Source: Heterobilharzia americana
Taxonomy: Eukaryota > Platyhelminthes > Trematoda > Strigeidida > Schistosomatidae
Length of the DNA: 64,000 bases
Assembly (NCBI GenBank): GCA_944470555.2
Contig: OX104130.1
Span: 58,437,491-58,501,490 of the forward strand
Reading direction: 5' to 3'
Below are positions 61,740 through 64,000 of this stretch, piece by piece. The position numbers were made by a program, and so were the translations under genes. Position 1 is the first letter of the stretch; each line of letters opens with the position of its first letter. The notes beneath the pieces are model-generated. The model saw only the letters and a list, made by a program, of their open reading frames with translations. It had not been told where the DNA came from and did no database searches.

Positions 61740-64000
61740 TACCATTGTCACCGCTTTTTAGTCACTTCACTAAGAGTCCTTAACCACTCATTTCTTTCTA
61801 CTAGAGGCCCATGGAATGGTTGCCTACATCTCCGCATACGGCTCAGACCAATGATCTGAGACGACATGGACTGGTGCGATATCTTTGGTTGCCTAACCTG
61901 AACACTTTTCTAGCGTAATCCAAATTTCACCAGTATCACACAAAGCAGTAGACGGCGGTTCAACGTGCACGACACGTTTCCAAGTCATCCAAGTCAAAGA
62001 CTCTCAAACTGTCATAGGTTGAGTTACTTCCTTTGACTTGGACCTGTCGCCTGAAATCAAAATTGCTCGCCGGGTGAGTCTACTTAATACGAACAATGAT
62101 CAAATACCTGTAGCCCCTTGAGATATTCTACTCTAAAAGGCGAAGTTCCGCAAAAGTCTCACCAGAAAGAATACAGAGCAGCTTAGCATACTCCTCACAA
62201 AACGGCAGTCGCTAGTCAGCGACAAAGTTGACGCCAGTGAGAGGATGGCAAATGATACTTCTACTTCTGAGCTGACACTTCGTCAGCAACCAAACCGTTC
62301 AAGATAATGCAACTATCAAAGTAATTCAAGCGGTCCACACAATCCACCACTACACTCCCTATCCTTCACCTAGGAGTAGCTGCATACCAGTCCTGGAGCA
62401 TCAGCTCACATTTGACAAGTGCAAAACTCACCTCAACCATACTCAGCTTTCTACCGAAGATGTTTAAAACATCCTGCATCTTGTGACCGTCCTCACCTAG
62501 CAGCACAATATCATCTACACACTCGAAGTCAAACAGGTGACCTCCAGGGAATGGATCAATCCATCTGAAGTCAGACTCACTTTTACTTGTCGCCACTCAT
62601 TTATCTGTCTATAACGAGATTGAACAGGAACCGTGACAGTAGGCATCCTTGGCGGATAACACTAGATGTCGTCAATTCACATGGCAACTGACCATGAACA
62701 CTCACACAGCTGTGCAAATTCCAGTAGACAGATTTGATAAGCCCTATGTACCTACTCAATACTCCTTTCACGTTGAGACATACACTACTGCTACATCTAA
62801 CAGTTGACAGAGTCAAATGCTGCCTCAAGATAAAGAAGTGTGGCAAATGTATACTGTTGGCCGATAACCATACTTGTGTTCCACAACCTGCCGAAGAGTG
62901 AAATTGTCATCGATACACGTTCGTTCATGTCTGAAAACCGCCTGCTTCTCTCGAATTCGGTGATCTCAATCGTGAGTTAGACGTCAGATAGCTATGAACA
63001 CAAGTATCTTGCACACAATGTTACTTGTACTGATTCCCCTATGGTTGTCACAAGTAGACTTCTCTCCCTTCTCATTAGACTGGAATGACCAGTGAAGTGG
63101 ACTGGTGTGACACCACCATCTCTGATTCCCATACAATACCCAGTACCTTCGTCCCTCTTATCAGTAATTTGCCAGCTCCATCTTCGAAAACGTTGGTTGG
63201 CAAACTACCAAATCATGCTGCTATGCATCGTTTCAGTTTCGATGCAGCCTTCTGAACTTTGAGCAGAGTTGGAGGACCAATATCTACATCGCATTAAGGT
63301 AAGGATGTTGGCTAACTGAAGCGTTACTGTAACTGTAGGTCAATTGAACTGCGTTTCAAAATGTTAATCCCATCCGTCTAGCTGTTTCTTGCTGGGGAGT
63401 TATCCGTGTCTTATCCTTTTCATTTATGGTTTCACTGGGTATCGTCTTCTCCTTGTCGGTATTTGTAATTAGTCTGAATAGTTGCCGGATATTATTCAAT
63501 ACTGATGCATTCTCCAACTCCTTAACTTTCGCCACCCACCACTGCTCGTTGTCATTACGAAGGCTCTTGGTCAATTTCCGTTTAAATTAGTTTCGCTCTT
63601 CATTGTGAAGTCGGTCTTGTCACATCGGTCATTTTGACTTGTGCTAACTGTTAGTTGTGTGTTGCCAAATATTTTTACGGCTGTTTGTACAGGAGACCTG
63701 ATGTCACCCCAGGTTTTCTCAGGATGTAGTCTGCTGTTGGGTATATGTAAATGCTTCGCTGTCTCCTCCTTAGATACTTACTTGATGTTCCCATCTTCCA
63801 ATGGAGCATGCACAGTCCTTATTTCCGCCTGTTTTTTGCCACCAGCATGGTGCACATACATAGGTATCTGTACTTATGCATGATCTGAGTCCAGACAGGT
63901 GCTGCATGAAGAGCAGCAATCCCAAACCGATCCTCTCCAACATTGGCTAATAGCAATATGATCCGTCTGTATTTATTGTTGGTATGAAGTCGGCGGGTGC
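61740..64000 (-). pseudogene. Old decayed copy of a LINE related to 56308-60251, running off the window
   Basis: Minus-strand fragments align in order with the full-length LINE: SLRNDNEQWWVAKVKELENA (63500-63570, compare SLRNDREQWW), VIRQGCLLSRFLFN (62620-62660), and DFECVDDIVLLGEDGHKMQ (62470-62530), in which the catalytic YADD reads CVDD. Stops and frameshifts are frequent. The 5' end is beyond the window; the 3' end is near 61740. Confidence 0.8.

Overview
This AT-rich window is eukaryotic and almost certainly from a schistosome (blood fluke). The evidence is small exons with GT-AG introns of very uneven size, long TA microsatellites, several classes of LINE and Penelope-like retroelement typical of trematodes, and a split peptidase M8 (invadolysin/leishmanolysin) gene of the expanded trematode family. 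The species cannot be named from the sequence alone.

Region 1 (about 1-34500) holds one gene on the plus strand: a complete secreted zinc metalloprotease of family M8. I could join 16 coding exons from 4813 to 34224 into a 591-residue frame. Every splice phase agrees. The protein has an N-terminal signal peptide, an HELGH zinc site split from its following GF by an intron, a third histidine in a SSHFERR context, a Met-turn (GEIMSP) and the cysteine-rich C-terminal domain. The introns contain fold-back repeats, tRNA-like repeats, TA tracts and an antisense 3.5 kb LINE just upstream of the zinc-site exon. The 5' fragment of the same LINE lies upstream of the gene in the opposite orientation.

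Region 2 (about 39350-60620) appears to be a large, old, interrupted palindrome. The left arm (39350-44570) matches the reverse complement of the right arm (53525-60620) in several collinear blocks. Mostly the arms are diverged, but one block of about 540 bases is nearly identical, which suggests gene conversion. A LINE copy is inserted in the left arm (40529-43291). A different, full-length LINE is inserted in the right arm (56308-60251), with a perfect 10-base target-site duplication whose empty counterpart is visible in the left arm. The spacer between the arms carries decayed CR1-like reverse transcriptase pieces, a Penelope-like fragment with its GIY-YIG end, and a 96-codon ORF that looks like a small secreted cysteine-rich protein.

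Region 3 (61740-64000) is an older, decayed relative of the full-length LINE and runs off the window end. Apart from the protease, most coding potential here belongs to retroelements. I found no rRNA, intact tRNA, CRISPR or bacterial-type feature.
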